Shown: positions 51,504-62,540 of the stretch, piece by piece | Layout: each line of letters starts with the position of its first letter | How positions within the stretch are numbered: position 1 is the stretch's first letter | Source: Lysobacteraceae bacterium | GTDB taxonomy: Bacteria; Pseudomonadota; Gammaproteobacteria; Nitrococcales; AK92 | Assembly (NCBI GenBank): GCA_012523465.1 | Contig: JAAYIK010000014.1 | Coordinates: forward strand, 62,001 to 126,000 | Reading direction: 5' to 3' | DNA length: 64,000 nt | Notes under the pieces: generated by a model | The model's database searches: none | What the model was told of the DNA's origin: nothing | What the model saw: the letters and a program-made list of their open reading frames with translations, nothing else | Position numbers and translations under genes: made by a program

Positions 51504-51947
51504 ATGGACGAAAAACAAAATTTCGAACAAGTGATCGAATCCAGCCACCGCATCGCGGTGATCGAAACCGCCGATCAACTCGGGCTGGTCGCCTATCTAA
51601 AGCACCTGACCCTGCCCAGCGGGCGGGCCATCTACGACTGGAGCGCGGAGCACGGACTCTACCGGCTCGGCATCGAACACATTTTCATCCCGCGCACTCG
51701 CTCGCCCGTCGACGTGCTGGCCTACATCACTAGCAGCCGGCACTACGGCGTTTACCTGCTGCGCGATTTCAATGCGGCGCTCGCCCGCCCTGCCGTCGAG
51801 CGGCAGCTGCTCAAGCTGCTGGAAAAGCAGGACGACGTCCGTCGCCTGGTCTGCTTCGCCGGCCAGGCGGTGCAGCTGCCCGCCTCCATCGCTCCCCACA
51901 GCGCTTACCTGGACTGGGACGCCTCCCAGCAGCGCGCCTCCAACTAA
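51504..51947 (+). CDS. Orphan domain resembling the N-terminus of Ycf46-type AAA ATPases
   Basis: The 147-residue protein reads like the non-catalytic first domain of Ycf46-like AAA proteins: HRIAVIETADQLGLVAYL (in Ycf46 'PLIYIETWEE'), RAIYDWSAEHGLYRLG, YGVYLLRDFNAALARPAV and LVCFAGQAVQLP. In Ycf46 an AAA module follows; here the protein stops after LDWDASQQRASN with no Walker motifs. AAGGGGGA lies before the ATG. No function is known; it could be a stand-alone adaptor. Recognition is by pattern only. Confidence 0.6.
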   Translation: MDEKQNFEQVIESSHRIAVIETADQLGLVAYLKHLTLPSGRAIYDWSAEHGLYRLGIEHIFIPRTRSPVDVLAYITSSRHYGVYLLRDFNAALARPAVERQLLKLLEKQDDVRRLVCFAGQAVQLPASIAPHSAYLDWDASQQRASN

Positions 51948-51980
51948 GCCTGCTACACGCACGAGCCTCCGCGCCGGCGC

Positions 51981-52793
51981 TCAGCGCCGCCTGCGGCGGC
52001 GGGCAGCGGCGCCTCTCCGGAGCCCGGCCGGTGGCGCCTGCGGCGCCTCGGGCTCAAGCCCGACGGCGGCGCACAGCGCTTCGATCTCGGCCTGGGTCAG
52101 CTCGCGCAGGTCGCCCCGGCTCATGCTGCGTGGCAGCGCGATGGGACCGAAGCGCACGCGGATCAGGCGGCTGACGGTCAGTCCCTGGGAGGCGAACAGC
52201 CGCCGCACTTCGCGCTTGCGCCCTTCCCGCAGCACGACGTGGAACCAATCGTTGGCACTGCCGGAATCCGATACCCGCACGATGGACTCGAAGCGGGCCG
52301 GCCCATCCTCCAGCTCCACGCCGCGCTGCAGGCGCTCTATGATCTCCGGCGTCACCTCGCCCAGCACGCGGACGGCGTACTCGCGCTCAATGCGGTACGA
52401 GGGGTGCATCAGGCGATTGGCCAGCTCGCCGTCGGTGGTGAACAGCAGCAGTCCGGAGGTGTTCACGTCCAGCCGGCCGATGGCGATCCAGCGCCCGACC
52501 CGCAGCCGCGGCAGACGCTCGAACACCACCGGCCGCTGCTCGGGATCCTCCCGGGTGGTCACTTCGCCGGTCGGCTTGTAGTACATCAGCACCCGTCGCC
52601 GCGGCTTCAGCTCCACCGGAGCCAGCGGCTTGCCGTCGACCTCGATGCGGTCGTCGGGGCCGACCCGGTCGCCCAGCTGCGCGACAACGCCGTTGACCCG
52701 CACGCGGCCTTCGGCGATCCATTGCTCCATCTGCCGCCGCGAACCGTAGCCGGCCCTGGCCAACACTTTCTGTAGCTTCTCGCTCTCGCTCAT
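51981..52793 (-). CDS. rluB: Ribosomal large-subunit pseudouridine synthase B-type
   Basis: The 270-residue enzyme has an N-terminal S4 RNA-binding domain (LQKVLARAGYGSRRQMEQWI) and the RsuA-family catalytic motif around GRLDVNTSGLLLFTTDG (catalytic Asp). It modifies U2605 (E. coli numbering) of 23S rRNA. An Arg-rich tail (RRGAAARRRRRR) adds RNA contacts. Its ATG overlaps the scpB stop (ATGA), as common in this family cluster. RluE or RluF are less likely. Confidence 0.92.
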   Translation of the reverse strand: MSESEKLQKVLARAGYGSRRQMEQWIAEGRVRVNGVVAQLGDRVGPDDRIEVDGKPLAPVELKPRRRVLMYYKPTGEVTTREDPEQRPVVFERLPRLRVGRWIAIGRLDVNTSGLLLFTTDGELANRLMHPSYRIEREYAVRVLGEVTPEIIERLQRGVELEDGPARFESIVRVSDSGSANDWFHVVLREGRKREVRRLFASQGLTVSRLIRVRFGPIALPRSMSRGDLRELTQAEIEALCAAVGLEPEAPQAPPAGLRRGAAARRRRRR

Positions 52794-53395
52794 GTCCGCT
52801 CGTCGTCGTCCTGGGGCGCCGCCCGGGCGCCCTCTTCAGGAAAGCGCAGGTCCAGCTCCGGGTGGTCGTCCAGGCTGCGCAGCTCCAGCAGGGTAGGCAG
52901 CTCGCTCAGGCTCTTGAGATTGAAATAGTCCAAGAATTGCTTGGTGGTGCCGTACATGGCCGGCCGCCCCGGCACGTCGCGATGGCCAACGACGCGAATC
53001 CATTCCCGCTCCTGCAGCGTGCGGATGATGGGCGTACCGATGGAAACGCCGCGGATCTCCTCGATCTCGGCCCGGGTCACCGGCTGGCGGTAGGCGATCA
53101 CGGCCAGCGTCTCCAGCAGCGCCCGCGAATAACGGGTCGGCCGCTCTTCCCACAGACGCGACACCCAGGGCGAGAATTCCCTGCGCACCTGCAGCCGATA
53201 GCCGCTAGCCACTTCCTTCAGCTCGATGCTGCGGCCGGCCAGCTGCTCGGCCAGTTCGGCCAGGGCCTGCCGCAGCTCCGCGCGCGACGGCCGCTCGGCT
53301 TCCGGGAACAGCTCCTGCAGCCGCTCCAGCGGCAGCGGCTCGCCGGCCGCCAGCAGGGCGGCTTCGAGGATTTTCGTCAAGGGTGGCGATGCCAT
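52790..53395 (-). CDS. scpB: Segregation and condensation protein B
   Basis: The 201-residue protein has the two winged helices of ScpB (KILEAALLAAGEPLPLERL; ALLETLAVIAYRQPVTRAEI) and the signature GHRDVPGRPAMYGTTKQFLD. It binds ScpA and Smc to form the chromosome-organising complex. It follows scpA by 36 bases and overlaps rluB. Smc is not in this window. Confidence 0.94.
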   Translation of the reverse strand: MASPPLTKILEAALLAAGEPLPLERLQELFPEAERPSRAELRQALAELAEQLAGRSIELKEVASGYRLQVRREFSPWVSRLWEERPTRYSRALLETLAVIAYRQPVTRAEIEEIRGVSIGTPIIRTLQEREWIRVVGHRDVPGRPAMYGTTKQFLDYFNLKSLSELPTLLELRSLDDHPELDLRFPEEGARAAPQDDDERT

Positions 53396-53431
53396 CGTCG
53401 GTCGATCGTCTCGCTCGCAGAACAGTCAGGC

Positions 53432-54244
53432 CTAGCCGTCCGCCGCCGCCTTGACATAGATGGCAGCGAAGGGCTCGGCCTGCACCAGCTTGATCAGCGA
53501 CTCCTTCAGCAGCTCGAGGACAGCGAGAAAGGTCACCACCAGCCCCAGCCGCCCTTCCTCGGGCTTGAACAGGCTGGTGAACTCGACGAACTGTTCCCCG
53601 TTGAGTCGGCTCAGGACCTCACTCATGCGCTCCCGCACCGACAGCGCCTCGCGCTGCACCTGATGACTGGAAAACAGCTCGGCCCGCGCCAGCACGTCCC
53701 GCAGCGCCGTCAGCAGCTCGTCCAGGCTCACCTCGGGCGGGCGTCGGACCACGCTGCGGTCCGGGACAAAGGCACTGGCCGGAAAGAGGTCGCGCGCCAC
53801 CCGCGGCAACTGGTCCAGCTCCTGCGCTGCCGCCTTGTAGCGCTCGTACTCCTGCAGCCGCCGCACCAGCTCGGCCCGTGGGTCCTCCTCCTCGTCCTCG
53901 CCGGCGGCCGGCCGCGGCAGCAGCATGCGCGACTTGATCTCGGCCAGCATGGCGGCCATCACCAGGTACTCCGCCGCCAGCTCCAGCCGCAGCTCCTTCA
54001 TCAGGTTGATGTACTCGATGTACTGGCGCGTGACCTCGGCGATGGGAATGTCGAGGATGTCGAGGTTTTGCCGCCGGATCAGATAGAGCAGCAGGTCCAG
54101 CGGGCCCTCGAAGGCCTCCAGAAAGACCTCCAGCGCATCCGGCGGGATGTAGAGGTCCTTGGGCAGCTCGGTCACCGGCTGCCCGCGCACCCGCGCAGCG
54201 GGTGCGCGGGCCGGCGCCGGCGGCGCCATCGCATCGGCTTCCAT
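53432..54244 (-). CDS. scpA: Segregation and condensation protein A
   Basis: The 270-residue kleisin bridges the Smc heads. After a Pro/Ala-rich start it shows FLEAFEGPLDLLLYLIRRQN and the helix ILDIPIAEVTRQYIEYINLM, followed by a C-terminal winged helix (LVVTFLAVLELLKESLIKL). It overlaps the trpS stop by one base (TGATG), and scpB follows. The N-terminal ~30 residues are low-complexity and may be dispensable. Confidence 0.94.
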   Translation of the reverse strand: MEADAMAPPAPARAPAARVRGQPVTELPKDLYIPPDALEVFLEAFEGPLDLLLYLIRRQNLDILDIPIAEVTRQYIEYINLMKELRLELAAEYLVMAAMLAEIKSRMLLPRPAAGEDEEEDPRAELVRRLQEYERYKAAAQELDQLPRVARDLFPASAFVPDRSVVRRPPEVSLDELLTALRDVLARAELFSSHQVQREALSVRERMSEVLSRLNGEQFVEFTSLFKPEEGRLGLVVTFLAVLELLKESLIKLVQAEPFAAIYVKAAADG

Positions 54245-55461
54245 CAGCGGTATTCCAGCCCCATGGCGGAACGGACCTCGGCCATGGTCTCGCGGGCCAC
54301 GGCCCGCGCCCGCTCGCAGCCCTCGGCGACGATGCTGCGCACCAGGTCCGGATCGCTTTCGTACTCCTTGCCCCGCTGCTGGATGGGCGCCAGCTCGGCC
54401 TTGACCGCCTCAATCACCGGCTGCTTGCACTCCAGGCAGCCGATCCCAGCGCTGCGGCAGCCGTTCAGCACCCACTCCTGGGTATCGCTGTCGGAATAGA
54501 CCTTGTGGAACTCCCACACCGGGCACTTGGTCGGCTCGCCCGGATCGCTGCGGCGCACCCGCGCCGGGTCGGTCGGCATGGTGCGGATCTTCTTCTCGAC
54601 CTGCTCCGGCTCCTCGCGCAGCGAGATGGTGTTGCCATAGGACTTGGACATCTTGCGCCCGTCCAGCCCCGGCATCTTGGGGGTCGGCGTCAGCAGCGCC
54701 TGCGGCTCCGGCAGGATGGTCCGGCCGGTGCCGTCGAGGTAGCCGTACAGGCGCTCGCGATCGGCCAGCGTGATGTTGCGCTGCTCCTCCAGCAGAGCCC
54801 GGGCGATGGCCAGCGCCTCAGCATCGCCCTGCTCCTGATAGCGCTTGCGCAGGCTGAAGTACAGTTTGGCGTTCTTCTTGCCCATCTTGGCCGCCGCCGC
54901 CTCGGCCTTGGCCTCGAAGTCCGGCTCGCGGCCGAACATATAGTTAAAGCGCCGGGCGATCTCGCGGGTGATCTCGATGTGCGACAACTGGTCCTCGCCC
55001 ACCGGCACCCCGGTGGCTTTGTACATCAGGATGTCGGAGCTCATCAGCAGCGGATAGCCGAGGAAGCCGTAAGTGGCCAGGTCGCGGTCCTTCAGCTGCT
55101 CCTGCTGGTCCTTGAAGGTCGGCACCCGCTCCAGCCAGCCCAGGGGCGTGATCATGGACAGCAGCAGGTGCAGCTCGGCATGCTCCTTGATGCGTGACTG
55201 CACGAAGATGCAGGCCTGGGAAGGATTGATGCCGCAGGCCAGCCAGTCGACGACCATCTCCCAGACGCTGTCGGCAAGGATGGCGCGCTCCTCGTAATGG
55301 GTGGTCAAGGCATGCCAGTCGGCGACGAAGAAGAAGCACTCGTGCTCCTGTTGCAGCTTGACCCAGTTCTTGAGGACACCATGATAGTGCCCCAGGTGCA
55401 ACCTGCCAGTGGGGCGCATGCCAGAGAGAATGCGACCCTGGGACTGCGGATTGGTGGTCAA
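54244..55461 (-). CDS. trpS: Tryptophanyl-tRNA synthetase, long form
   Basis: The 405-residue class-I synthetase charges tRNA-Trp. The HIGH-like motif is HLGHYHG and the KMSKS motif is GRKMSKSYGN. About 60 residues lie inserted before KMSKS (KNAKLYFSLRKRYQEQGDAE), a form shared with Pseudomonas-type enzymes. The start is a TTG with AAGGAGG five bases upstream, which is better supported than the next ATG, which would cut into the Rossmann strand. Confidence 0.95.
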   Translation of the reverse strand: MTTNPQSQGRILSGMRPTGRLHLGHYHGVLKNWVKLQQEHECFFFVADWHALTTHYEERAILADSVWEMVVDWLACGINPSQACIFVQSRIKEHAELHLLLSMITPLGWLERVPTFKDQQEQLKDRDLATYGFLGYPLLMSSDILMYKATGVPVGEDQLSHIEITREIARRFNYMFGREPDFEAKAEAAAAKMGKKNAKLYFSLRKRYQEQGDAEALAIARALLEEQRNITLADRERLYGYLDGTGRTILPEPQALLTPTPKMPGLDGRKMSKSYGNTISLREEPEQVEKKIRTMPTDPARVRRSDPGEPTKCPVWEFHKVYSDSDTQEWVLNGCRSAGIGCLECKQPVIEAVKAELAPIQQRGKEYESDPDLVRSIVAEGCERARAVARETMAEVRSAMGLEYR

Positions 55462-55470
55462 GATGCCTCC

Positions 55471-56127
55471 TTATGCAATTCCAAGTATCTGTCCGATGCC
55501 GCGCATGATAGCGAACACCGGCGGCAGCAGCAGCTTGCCGAGAATACCGGTGACCATCAAGACCAGCAGGATGGCGAGACCGTACGGCTCCAGCCGCGAG
55601 TAGGCGGCTTCCGGCCCTGGCGGCAGCAGGCTGCTGACAATGCGGCTGCCGTCCAGGGGCGGCAGGGGTAGCAGGTTCAGCACCATCAGGACGATGTTGA
55701 TCTGCAGTCCGGCGATGCCCATCATCACCAGCCCGCGCGCGATCGTCGGCGACGCCACCGCCTCGGCTCCCAGCTTGGCCAGTAGGCCCCAGGCCAGCGC
55801 CATCAGCAGATTGGCGGCCGGCCCGGCGACCGCCACCAGCGCCATGTCGCGCTTGGGCTGGCGCAGGTTCTCCCAGGTCACCGGCACCGGCTTGGCCCAG
55901 CCGAAGATGAAGCCGCCGCTGAAGAACAGCAGCAGCGGCACCAGCACGGTCCCGACGGGATCGATGTGCCGGACCGGATTCAGGCTGATGCGACCGAGCC
56001 GGCGCGCCGTCCTGTCGCCCAGTTTCTCCGCCGCCCAGCCGTGTGCAACCTCGTGCAGGGTGATGGCGAACAGCACCGGCAGCACCCACACGGCGAGCGT
56101 CTGCATTTGCGCAGCCAGCCCTCCCAT
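55471..56127 (-). CDS. Site-2 protease-like intramembrane metalloprotease (M50)
   Basis: The 218-residue membrane protein has the zinc motif HEVAHG in TLHEVAHGWAAEKLG, and a second Asp site in LPLPPLDGSRIV. Four to five hydrophobic segments surround them. M50 proteases cleave membrane proteins; the substrate of this small family (YdiL/Rip1-like) is not known. It lies 9 bases after yciO and 9 before trpS in a conserved cluster. Confidence 0.9.
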   Translation of the reverse strand: MGGLAAQMQTLAVWVLPVLFAITLHEVAHGWAAEKLGDRTARRLGRISLNPVRHIDPVGTVLVPLLLFFSGGFIFGWAKPVPVTWENLRQPKRDMALVAVAGPAANLLMALAWGLLAKLGAEAVASPTIARGLVMMGIAGLQINIVLMVLNLLPLPPLDGSRIVSSLLPPGPEAAYSRLEPYGLAILLVLMVTGILGKLLLPPVFAIMRGIGQILGIA

Positions 56128-56135
56128 GGGACTCC

Positions 56136-56765
56136 TCAGGCGGCCAGGAAGGGCGCGGGATCGCCGGCGCCGGCCCGCAGCAGCTGTGGTTGATCGCCGG
56201 CCAGATCAACCACAGTGCTGGGCTCCAGGGTGGGGCTGGGGCCGCCGTCGATGATGAGGTCGACCTGGCGCAGCAGGCGCTCCCGGATCTCCTCGGGATC
56301 GTTGAGCGGATAGTCGTCGCCGGGCAGAATCAGGCTGGTGGTCATCAGCGGCTCGCCCAGCTGCTCCAGCAGCGCCATGGTGATGGCGTGCTGCGGCAGG
56401 CGGATGCCGATGGTCTTGCGCTTGGGGTGCTGCAGCATGCGCGGCACCTGGCGGGTGGCCGGCAGGATGAAGGTGTAGGGGCCCGGGGTGTAGGCCCGCA
56501 GCAGCCGGTAGTTTTGGTTGCTCACCTTGGCGTAGGTGGAGATATCGGACAAATCGCGACAAGCCAGCGTGAAATTGTGGTTCTGATCCAGCTGCCGGAT
56601 GGCGCGGATGCGGTCCAGCGCCGCCTTTTCACCGATCCTGCAGCCCAGCGCATAGGAGGTGTCGGTCGGGTAGACGATCACCCCGCCGTTGCGTACGGTG
56701 TCCACAGCCTTGGCGATTAGGCGCTGCTGGGGAGAGACGGGATGAATGTGCAAGATCTCGGTCAT
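56136..56765 (-). CDS. yciO: YciO family protein (Sua5/YrdC domain)
   Basis: The 209-residue protein has the YrdC fold: GGVIVYPTDTSYALGCRIG, RIRAIRQLDQNHNFTLACRD and MTTSLILPGDD. YciO is related to TsaC, which makes threonylcarbamoyl-adenylate for tRNA t6A, but its own role is less certain. I take the ATG that gives MTEILHIHP, matching E. coli YciO; a GTG two codons earlier is possible. It is the first gene of the minus-strand cluster and divergent from yciB. Confidence 0.9.
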   Translation of the reverse strand: MTEILHIHPVSPQQRLIAKAVDTVRNGGVIVYPTDTSYALGCRIGEKAALDRIRAIRQLDQNHNFTLACRDLSDISTYAKVSNQNYRLLRAYTPGPYTFILPATRQVPRMLQHPKRKTIGIRLPQHAITMALLEQLGEPLMTTSLILPGDDYPLNDPEEIRERLLRQVDLIIDGGPSPTLEPSTVVDLAGDQPQLLRAGAGDPAPFLAA

Positions 56766-56904
56766 GGGCACTCTGCCTTCAAGCTTGGTGGCTATTGTAC
56801 CGGGTTTGCCGCCCAGGCACCCGTTACCGTGCAGGCCCCTGTGCTAAGCTCCAACGCCTCGAGCCCGGGGAGTTGGCGCCCCCTTCCAACAGAATAGGCC
56901 TTGG

Positions 56905-57456
56905 ATGAAGTTTCTGACAGATTTGCTTCCGGTTTTGGTGTTCTTCGTCGCCTTCAAGTTGGGCGGCATCTTCGTCGCGACGGCGGCCGCCATGGCGGTG
57001 GCGGTGCTTCAGGCCGGCTGGATCTGGCTGCGGCGCGGCCGCCTGGAGCCGATGCAGCTGGCGGTGGTGGGACTGATCGTGGCGCTGGGCGCGCTCACGC
57101 TCATCTTCAACGATCCCGCCTTCTTCTTCTGGAAGCCGACCCTGGTGAACTGGGCCTTCGCCCTGGTCCTGCTGGGCGGCGAGCTGTTCGGCCGCAAGGG
57201 CGTGCTGGAGCGGCTGCTGGCCAGCCAGCTGACACTGCCCCGCCCCGCCTGGAAGCGGCTGACGTACAGCTGGATCGCGTTCTTCGTCGGCATGGGAGCG
57301 CTCAACCTGTTCGTCGCCTACCGCTTCGACCTCGACACCTGGGTCAACTTCAAGCTGTACGGCGTGCTCGGCCTGACGCTGCTCTTCGCCCTGCTGCAGG
57401 GGGTATATTTCAGCCGCTACCTGGAAATCGAGCCCGATAGCGACAAAAAAACCTGA
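56905..57456 (+). CDS. yciB: Inner-membrane septation protein YciB
   Basis: The 183-residue protein has five hydrophobic helices and the YciB signature [20 protein letters not shown] plus [21 protein letters not shown]. It acts in cell-envelope and division processes with DcrB/ZipA-linked proteins; the older name IspA (intracellular septation) is also used. It heads the yciB-yciI-bolA-parvulin cluster. Confidence 0.94.
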   Translation: MKFLTDLLPVLVFFVAFKLGGIFVATAAAMAVAVLQAGWIWLRRGRLEPMQLAVVGLIVALGALTLIFNDPAFFFWKPTLVNWAFALVLLGGELFGRKGVLERLLASQLTLPRPAWKRLTYSWIAFFVGMGALNLFVAYRFDLDTWVNFKLYGVLGLTLLFALLQGVYFSRYLEIEPDSDKKT

Positions 57457-57467
57457 GGAGACGCACG

Positions 57468-57767
57468 ATGTTCTATGCCATCATCGGCCACGACGCTCCG
57501 GACAGCCTGCCGCGCCGTCAGCAAGCACGCCCGGCGCACCTGGAGCGACTGCAAGCGCTCGCGCAGGAAGGGCGCCTGCTGCTGGCCGGCCCCTTCCCCG
57601 CCATCGACGCCGAGGATCCCGGTCCGGCCGGCTTCAGCGGCAGCCTGATCGTCGCCGAGTTCGAGTCGCTGGAAGCCGCCAAGGCCTGGGCCGAGGCCGA
57701 CCCCTATGTGGCCGCCGGGGTCTATGCAAAGGTCGAGGTTCTGCCGTTCAAGAAGGTGTTGCCATGA
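57468..57767 (+). CDS. yciI: YciI family protein
   Basis: The 99-residue protein is a dimeric ferredoxin-like fold with the expected His and Asp near the start ([16 protein letters not shown]) and [21 protein letters not shown] and [11 protein letters not shown]. Its enzymatic activity is not established. It lies 11 bases after yciB and overlaps bolA by ATGA. GAGGAG precedes its ATG. Confidence 0.9.
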   Translation: MFYAIIGHDAPDSLPRRQQARPAHLERLQALAQEGRLLLAGPFPAIDAEDPGPAGFSGSLIVAEFESLEAAKAWAEADPYVAAGVYAKVEVLPFKKVLP

Positions 57768-58057
57768 GCAGCAGAGTCGACATGATCCGCCAGCGGCTGC
57801 AGGCTGCCCTCCGCATCGAAGCGCTGGACATCATCGATGACAGCCACAAGCACATCGGTCATGCCGGCGCGCGCGCCGGCGGGGGGCATTACCGGGTCCG
57901 CATCGTCAGCCCCGATTTCGAGGGCCGCCGCACCCTGCAGCGCCACCGCATGGTTTACGAGGCCATGGGCGATGCCATGCGCAACGACGTGATCCATGCG
58001 CTAAGCATCGTTGCCCTCACCCCCGCCGAGGCGGCAGACTCCAACCGTGACTCTTGA
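57764..58057 (+). CDS. bolA: BolA family transcription/iron-sulfur regulator
   Basis: The 97-residue protein has the BolA signature [19 protein letters not shown] with the loop histidines, and [21 protein letters not shown]. BolA proteins bind monothiol glutaredoxins and DNA and affect morphology in stress. It overlaps yciI by four bases and is followed 22 bases later by the parvulin gene. Confidence 0.94.
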   Translation: MSSRVDMIRQRLQAALRIEALDIIDDSHKHIGHAGARAGGGHYRVRIVSPDFEGRRTLQRHRMVYEAMGDAMRNDVIHALSIVALTPAEAADSNRDS

Positions 58058-58079
58058 TCCGAAACCTGAAGGAACCCTT

Positions 58080-58958
58080 ATGAAGCGCAAAGCCATCACA
58101 CTCGCCTGCGCGGCCGCCCTCGCCGTGGCCGGCTGCCAGCACAACAGCCAGCCCGAGCCGACCAGCAAGGCCTTCGTCGGCACGCCGATTGCCTACGTCA
58201 ACGACGAGCCCATCAGCCAGGAAATGTTCGACTACCACCTGGAGCGGCGCACCGGCGGCCAGCCCCAGCTGGCGTCGGAAGAGGATCGCCAGGCCCTGCT
58301 GCAGGAATTGGTGGACATGGCCCTGCTCGCCCAGGAAGCGGAGCGCCAAGGCATCGCCAGCCGTCCTGACGTCATCGGCCAGCTGCACAACCTGCGCCTT
58401 GCCGTGCTAGCCCAGGCGCTGGTCACCGGCATGTTGGCCGAGGAGCCCGACGAGGCCGCCATCCAGGCCGAATACGACAAGCACTTCAAGGACCAGCCGC
58501 GCCAGGAGTATCACGCCCGCCACATTCTGGTGGACAGCGAAGAAAAGGCCACGGAGCTGATCGCCCAGCTCGACCAGGGCGCCGACTTCGCCCAGCTAGC
58601 CGAGGAGAACTCCACTGACTCCAGCAGCGCCAACGGCGGCGAGCTCGGCTGGTTCCAGGCCGAACAGATGGTGCAGCCGTTCGCCGAGGCGGTGCAGCAG
58701 CTGAGCACCGGCAGCTACACCAAGACGCCCGTGCAGACCCAGTTCGGCTGGCACGTCATCAAGCTAGAAGACAGCCGCCCGGTCGAGCCGCCGCCGCTGG
58801 AGGCCGTGCGCCAGCAGCTGATCGCCCTGCTGGCCCAGGAGCGGGTGGAGGCGCGCATCGAGGAGCTGCGCCGGCAGGCCAACATCCGCACCGAGCCGCA
58901 AAAGAACGGGACGTCCTCACTTGAGGAAGCGCATAAGGCGCTGGACATGCTGAACTGA
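58080..58958 (+). CDS. Parvulin-type peptidyl-prolyl isomerase, lipoprotein
   Basis: The 292-residue protein begins with a lipoprotein signal (AALAVAGC lipobox), so it is anchored in the envelope. A SurA-like N-terminal helical region precedes a rotamase domain (about 148-245: YHARHILVDSEEKATELI, GGELGWFQAEQMVQPFAEAV, TQFGWHVIKLEDSRP). It may help fold outer-membrane or periplasmic proteins. It starts 22 bases after bolA. The last ~45 residues form a charged tail. Confidence 0.9.
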   Translation: MKRKAITLACAAALAVAGCQHNSQPEPTSKAFVGTPIAYVNDEPISQEMFDYHLERRTGGQPQLASEEDRQALLQELVDMALLAQEAERQGIASRPDVIGQLHNLRLAVLAQALVTGMLAEEPDEAAIQAEYDKHFKDQPRQEYHARHILVDSEEKATELIAQLDQGADFAQLAEENSTDSSSANGGELGWFQAEQMVQPFAEAVQQLSTGSYTKTPVQTQFGWHVIKLEDSRPVEPPPLEAVRQQLIALLAQERVEARIEELRRQANIRTEPQKNGTSSLEEAHKALDMLN

Positions 58959-58968
58959 GCCAGTGCGT

Positions 58969-59007
58969 CGCTGGCCACTGCCGGCCGCGCGCCGGCGGCA
59001 GCCAGCG
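58969..59007. terminator. Bidirectional hairpin between parvulin gene and ligA
   Basis: CGCTGGC (58969-58975) pairs with GCCAGCG (59001-59007), with further inner pairing of CTGCCGGC against GCCGGCGGCAG. It lies in the 58-base gap between convergent stop codons, with no U run. Confidence 0.45.
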
Positions 59008-59016
59008 GCCATCCCG

Positions 59017-61035
<2,019 letters not shown>

Positions 61036-61090
61036 TCATCGCGGAATCCGTCGCTAACGATAACCGATCCACGTCCGCCGCGGCAGCGGC

Positions 61091-62494
61091 TCAGCTTTCC
61101 TCCGCCGCCTGCAGCAGCGGCCGCTCTTCCGCCGCCTCCTCGACCAGCTCGGCCGGCAGCGACTTGGCCGCTCTGGCTCCCAGCGCCTTGATGTCCTCGG
61201 CCGTCTTAACCAGGTTGCCGCGGCCGTGGCTGAGCTTTCTGAAAGCATCCTCGTGGGCCCGCTGCGCGGCCGCCAGCCGCCGTCCCACCTCGTCCAGATC
61301 GGCCACGAAACCGACGAACTTGTCGTACAGCCGACCGGCCTTCTCGGCGATCTCGAGCGCGTGGCGGTTCTGGTGCTCGAAGCGCCAGATGTTGTGGATG
61401 GTGCGCAGCGTGGCCAGCAGCGTCGAGGGAGTGACGATGACGATGTTGCGCTCCAGGGCGTAGCCGAACAGCTCGGGATCGTGACGCACCGCCTCGCTGT
61501 AGGCGGGCTCGATCGGCACGAACAGCAGCACGAAATCCAGGGTCCGTATCCCCAAGTGCTGATAGGACTTGGCCGCCAGGCCCCGGCAGTGGTTACGCAG
61601 CGAGGCGCAATGCTCGCGCAGGGCCGCCATGCGCTCAGCCTCGTCCTCGGCAGTGCAATAGCGCTCGTAGGCAGTGAGCGAGACCTTGGAGTCGATGATG
61701 ACGTGCCGGTCCTCTGGCAGGCGGATGATCACGTCGGGCTGCTGCCGGCGCCCCTGGGCATCGCTGAAGCTGACCTGCACATCGTATTCGCGCCCGCGCA
61801 CCAGGCCGGACTTCTCCAGCAGCCGCTCCAGGATCATCTCGCCCCAGCTGCCTTGCACCTTGTTATCGCCCTTGAGGGCGCGGGTCAGGTTGATGGCGTC
61901 CTCGCTGATGCGCTGGTTCAGCTCCTTGAGGCGGGCGATTTCGTGGAACAGGCTCAACCGGTCGCGCGACTCCTTGTCGTAGACCTCCTGCACCCTTTTC
62001 TCGAACTCCCGGATCTGCTCCCGCAGCGGCGACAGCAGCCCTTCTAGATTGTTCCTGTTCTGCTCGGTGAAGCGCCGGCTCTTGTCCTCCAGGATCTCCT
62101 GCGCCAGATTGCGGAACTGCGCGGTCAGCTGCTCCCGCGCCTCCGCCAGCAGCTGCAGCTTTTCCTCCGTCTGCCGGCGTTCCTGCTCCAGCTGCATGGT
62201 CAGCGCCGCGGCGCGTTCCCGCAGGCGGGCGTTGTCTTCCAGCGCGCCCCGCAGCTGCTCGGCCAGGCGAGCGGCCTGCGCCGCCCGCTCTTCGGCCTGC
62301 GCTCGCAGCGCCAGTTCCCGCCGCAGCTCGGACTCGAGCCGCTCCTGTCGCTGCCCGGCCTGCGCCAGCGCTTCCTCCCGTCCTTGCCGGAAGGCGGCCC
62401 TGACGCGCCCGCGCAGCAGCAGCCAGGTCGCTAGCGCGCCCAGCGCGCCGCCGCCGGCGGCAACGCCCATCAACATCAGGTTCAACTCGTCCAT
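61091..62494 (-). CDS. rmuC: DNA recombination protein RmuC
   Basis: The 467-residue protein has one N-terminal membrane helix (MGVAAGGGALGALATWLLL), a long Arg/Glu/Gln coiled coil (about 30-160) and the RmuC nuclease-like domain (QGSWGEMILERLLEKSGL, RLPEDRHVIIDSKVSL, FVLLFVPIEPAYSEA). It limits DNA inversion in E. coli. AAGGAGC lies before the ATG MDELNLMLM. It lies 64 bases upstream of ligA on the same strand. Confidence 0.92.
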   Translation of the reverse strand: MDELNLMLMGVAAGGGALGALATWLLLRGRVRAAFRQGREEALAQAGQRQERLESELRRELALRAQAEERAAQAARLAEQLRGALEDNARLRERAAALTMQLEQERRQTEEKLQLLAEAREQLTAQFRNLAQEILEDKSRRFTEQNRNNLEGLLSPLREQIREFEKRVQEVYDKESRDRLSLFHEIARLKELNQRISEDAINLTRALKGDNKVQGSWGEMILERLLEKSGLVRGREYDVQVSFSDAQGRRQQPDVIIRLPEDRHVIIDSKVSLTAYERYCTAEDEAERMAALREHCASLRNHCRGLAAKSYQHLGIRTLDFVLLFVPIEPAYSEAVRHDPELFGYALERNIVIVTPSTLLATLRTIHNIWRFEHQNRHALEIAEKAGRLYDKFVGFVADLDEVGRRLAAAQRAHEDAFRKLSHGRGNLVKTAEDIKALGARAAKSLPAELVEEAAEERPLLQAAEES

Positions 62495-62540
62495 GCCATG
62501 TGCTCCTTGGGCAGGGTGGCCAGCGGAATCCGGGGCTGGC

